A program made the translations under genes and the position numbers. Of a DNA stretch of 64,000 nt, positions 61,201 to 64,000 are shown piece after piece; position 1 is the first letter of the stretch; every line of letters begins with the position of its first letter. The stretch comes from Camellia lanceoleosa (Eukaryota > Streptophyta > Magnoliopsida > Ericales > Theaceae): NCBI GenBank assembly GCA_025200525.1, contig CM045758.1:169274101-169338100 (forward strand), in the 5' to 3' direction. The notes below the pieces were generated by a model. It saw nothing but the letters and a program-made list of their open reading frames with translations, was not told where the DNA came from and searched no databases.

Positions 61201-62825
61201 ACTCTCTAAGACATTGAAAGCATGTCAAATGCAAGTGTATGACCACATTACATGGACTGAAATAACATAACAAGTGATGCCAAATTGTTGAAATAGGCCA
61301 AGTAACACATGCTAGTGGACCTGGTGCACAAAGCTAACAAGCTAGATTGAACCATGGCTATACAAAGCAAGTCATGCATGGCCAAAACAACCAAAATTAG
61401 ACCTTAAACATGGTAAAACATGAACAAAATCTTCTGAGAGCTAAGCCAAAAGAATGCTAAAATGACATGTTAAAGCATGATGCATGGTAAGGCAATAGAG
61501 AGGATTACACTACAAGTGCATGAGGCATGCAAGGGCCAACCAAACCAAACCAAAACAGAGTCATGACATGGAAAAACATCACCAAAAATATGCTGAAATG
61601 GAAAGAAAACAAGCTAGAATGGCATGCTACTTCATGAGGCATACAAAGCTAGTTTGTGTGATTTACACTACAAGTGTATTAACCATGCATGGAGTGACAA
61701 AACCAAGCAAAAATAGTGGTATGCCTCAAAAAAATAACCACAAATACAAGCTAAGATATGCCAACAAAGGCTTAACAAAGGTGCTCAAACATGAGGCCTT
61801 CAAAGCAAGTAAACAAGACACAAAGGAGAGGGGATGACCCTCTCCTATTTAGGTCACCAAAACCACCTTTCCACCACTGAAAATCCTTTGGATTTCAGTG
61901 GTAGAATGGTCATGCAAAGGCTTCAACAGAGCCTAAAGGGATGGCTCAAAACAAGGCCTAACAAGGCCTAAGCGGGGGCAAACCACCCCCAATGAAAATG
62001 TGACCTTAAACAAAGGTCTAAAGCATGTAAAAATAGAACTTTTTTCAGTTGAAAGAAAGGCCTAAAACAATATGCAAAGATGGCCAAAATGAGGTACAAA
62101 TAAATGCTAAAAAGGAGAATATACTCACCCTTGAAGTTCAACTTCGAAACCAACAAGCTTTGAGGCTAAAAACCAACTTTCAGAGCTCAAGTAACACTCC
62201 CAAGAACCTCAGCCCAAAGGCGGTGGTGTACCTCTATGTGTTGTAGTGCAAAAGTGCAAGAAAAATGGACTTTAGAGCACTATTCTATGCAATATATAGA
62301 GAGAGAATAATAAATATATAGAGAGAGAGAGATACAACTTCTCTAAAAATGGTTGAACCCCTGATAGAGAGGAAGGGCCTCTCCTTATATAGAAGAAAAA
62401 TAATGCAAATCTTGTTAAATAAGCTTGGAAATGGGCTCATCCCTCCATACATATGGAGGAGAGATGAGTGAAAACCAGCTGGCTCAAAAAATCTGGCGTG
62501 AAACCTGTTGAGACAAGGGGTCTGCCGGCCATCAGTGGTGGTTGGCTGTGGTTCATTGATGGCCGACAGGCTTCATCAATGGCTGGTAGGGACAAAATCA
62601 AGGCCGGCAGGGCCAAAAGGTGGTCGGCAGTGCCTCTCAAGAAGCATGCAGAAAAGGCCAACACATGGTCCAAGAATGGAGGAGAAATGGTACAGGGTTT
62701 GGCAAGCTCAAACCTGTGACGTTCCGCCGCGACAGTAGAGTACTCGACGAGCAATCAAACTAATGGTTGGATGTACCTGCAAGCACAACCAAGTCTTGAA
62801 GACGGTTAAAAATGGGGTATCTACA
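58211..62825 (-). repeat. Element B right (5') LTR
   Basis: 4615 bp, starting TGTAGACGCACC and ending ATCTACA on the + strand. It is closely similar to 46094-50698. The TATA box is at 62385-62391; motif arrays are at 59645-59745 and 62520-62635. Confidence 0.93.
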
Positions 62826-62835
62826 GGTGTCTACA
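62826..62835. other. Right duplication of B (GGTGT) and last 5 bp of element A LTR (CTACA)
   Basis: After B the sequence reads GGTGT CTACA CTATG: duplicated target, severed tip of the A LTR, then A's own duplication at 62836-62840. Confidence 0.85.
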
Positions 62836-63297
62836 CTATGCGGCAAGAAACATGTCACCACTTGGAATTATCTCAAATGACGTGTAGGCCCAGCTTAAAT
62901 TGGGGCTCAAAGATGGCCCAAAATAAGCCTATAAAACTAAAATTTTCAACAATCTCACCGTCTCCCCAGTTGGCTAGACGATAACGGCTCAACTGCCATT
63001 GCCACTGATCTCATTAACATCTACAAGCTCCGTCCTCCGCCGGTGTACCCCATGCTTGATTCTGACATTGGAAACCGCAAAATCTTTAGATCTAGAACAT
63101 AGATCTGAAAGTGAGCAAGATCCAAAGGTGAAACCATCGACGAGTGAAATCTGAGATCTAGAGCTTAGATCCGAAGGTGAAATTGTTAGCGATGAAAATG
63201 ATGATGACGACAGAGAAGGGAGTAGAAAATGAGAGAGAGGCTCTGCCTCTTCCGATCGGTGGTGCGCGTTGATGAGAAAAGAGAAAAGAGAGAGATT

Positions 63298-63341
<44 letters not shown>

Positions 63342-64000
63342 TTTGAGAAATGAAAGCTGAGTGAGAAAACGTGTATGATAAGAATATATATGGGTTTGGT
63401 TATTTTGTCTTAACTTGTCGTTATGACTAAACTATTTGAGTGTCTGGATTCTTGGTCAAAAAAAATCCAAATATGAATTTATGAACTGAGCGCTCTTTAT
63501 TTTATAAGTAAATAATATAAATATAAAATTAATATTTTATAAATGAGTGGGTCAATCCAGACTAAGCTAAAATTCTTTATCCAAAACTCAGTTCAAAAAT
63601 TAAATGGATTCATAAATTTTGACCAACCCAATTTTTTAAACTAAATATTCTTTTTAAATTTTGAAAATATCAAACTCGATTGAGTGGACCACCAGACCGA
63701 TGGGTCCAACACATAATCTATCTAGAGATACTATTCAACTTGAGATGCAGCCTCTAGACACTGTTTTTCCTATGTGTAAGCAATTCTATCTTCCTTATCA
63801 ATTGTGACCTTATGTTCTTTGTCCCATCTATTTTGTACAATTTTGGCTTCTAATACTGATGGAATTGGAATTGGAATTGGAATATTAGGTTTGATTTGAA
63901 ATTTTTTAAAATAATTTTATGAGTTTTTAATTTAAACTTTTATATTTTTAGTGGATTTTTAAATATTTTAATTATTATTATATTTTATTTTTTAGATTTA
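62836..64000. other. Right flank with a GA microsatellite
   Basis: No gene that I can support. A GA repeat of about 19 units lies at 63302-63339. The rest is AT-rich, especially after 63480. Confidence 0.6.

Larger units (their letters stand above)
46094..62825 (-). mobile_element. Element B: second giant-LTR gag-only element, nested in A
   Basis: Same architecture and strand as A: LTRs of 4605 and 4615 bp, tRNA-Arg-type primer site, gag, non-coding 3' region, polypurine tract. It is flanked by GGTGT and lies within the last bases of the A 5' LTR. It is related to A through the LTR 3' part, the primer site, gag and the conserved 3' block. It differs in the LTR motif arrays (CCGGCC type) and tandem repeats. 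No pol is seen. Confidence 0.88.
29423..62835 (-). mobile_element. Element A: giant-LTR, gag-only gypsy-like element, interrupted by element B
   Basis: Minus-strand order is 5' LTR (46093-41763, plus its first 5 bp at 62831-62835), tRNA-Arg-type primer site, leader, gag, long non-coding 3' region, polypurine tract, 3' LTR (33870-29423). LTRs of 4.3-4.4 kb and the primer site TGGCAACTCTGCTGGGG fit the Ogre/Tat side of Ty3/gypsy. No protease, RT, RNase H or integrase is seen, so it would depend on an autonomous relative, as TR-GAG or LARD-type elements do. CTATG flanks both ends. Confidence 0.85.

Noticed and set aside
46094..62825. Tandem array formed by unequal recombination instead of nested insertion
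   Set aside because: GGTGT flanks B and CTATG flanks A, and the severed CTACA tip follows B, which fits insertion better.
63302..63339. GA repeat as a regulatory GAGA element
   Set aside because: It is a plain microsatellite with no adjacent gene that I can support.

Overview
The window is nuclear DNA from a plant, most likely a eudicot. The evidence is copia and gypsy-type LTR retrotransposons with plant tRNA primer sites, a degraded endogenous plant pararetrovirus, GT-AG introns and a trichome-birefringence-like (TBL) gene fragment. I found no tRNA or rRNA gene and no intact host gene. Almost everything is mobile-element sequence, and every recognisable coding region carries stops or frameshifts.

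Layout. (1) 1-10810, + strand: a SIRE/Maximus-like Ty1/copia element whose 5' LTR is cut by the window start. It has a Met-tRNA primer site, a gag with a second N-terminal gag domain, pol with an altered YVND polymerase motif, a separate envelope-like ORF and a complete 1017-bp 3' LTR. (2) 10811-14830: a minus-strand spliced gene related to plant mobile-domain/DUF1985-type proteins. Its presumed introns are packed with a short directional motif, AGAGAAAATT on the + strand. (3) 14971-23277: a nearly full-length endogenous caulimovirid (minus strand; movement protein, zinc-finger coat region, protease, RT, RNase H, a small basic ORF and a downstream ORF) between perfect 45-bp inverted repeats. 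(4) 23278-26440: AT-rich DNA with an inverted array of TGTAACACT-type repeats. (5) 26448-28210: a five-exon TBL (PMR5/PC-esterase) pseudogene. (6) 28600-29417: an unassigned LTR-like fragment. (7) 29423-62835: two related giant-LTR gypsy-like elements, both minus strand, one nested in the other. Element A has LTRs 29423-33870 and 41763-46093 (plus its last 5 bp at 62831-62835) and target-site duplication CTATG. Element B has LTRs 46094-50698 and 58211-62825 and duplication GGTGT. Both carry a tRNA-Arg-type primer site and only a gag gene; no pol was found. (8) 62836-64000: flanking DNA with a GA microsatellite.

History. The duplications show that A inserted first, and B then landed 5 bp from the outer end of A's 5' LTR in the same orientation. 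Stops in the gag frames of A and B are mostly CAA/CAG/TGG converted to stop codons with the frame otherwise kept, as expected from decay of methylated cytosines.

Most interesting: the virus with its perfect flanking inverted repeats and outward-facing promoter; the gag-only giant-LTR family with variable tandem repeats near its 3' LTR; family-specific GC-rich palindromic motif arrays upstream of the TATA box in three different LTR families; and the AGAGAAAATT array around the DUF1985-like exons.
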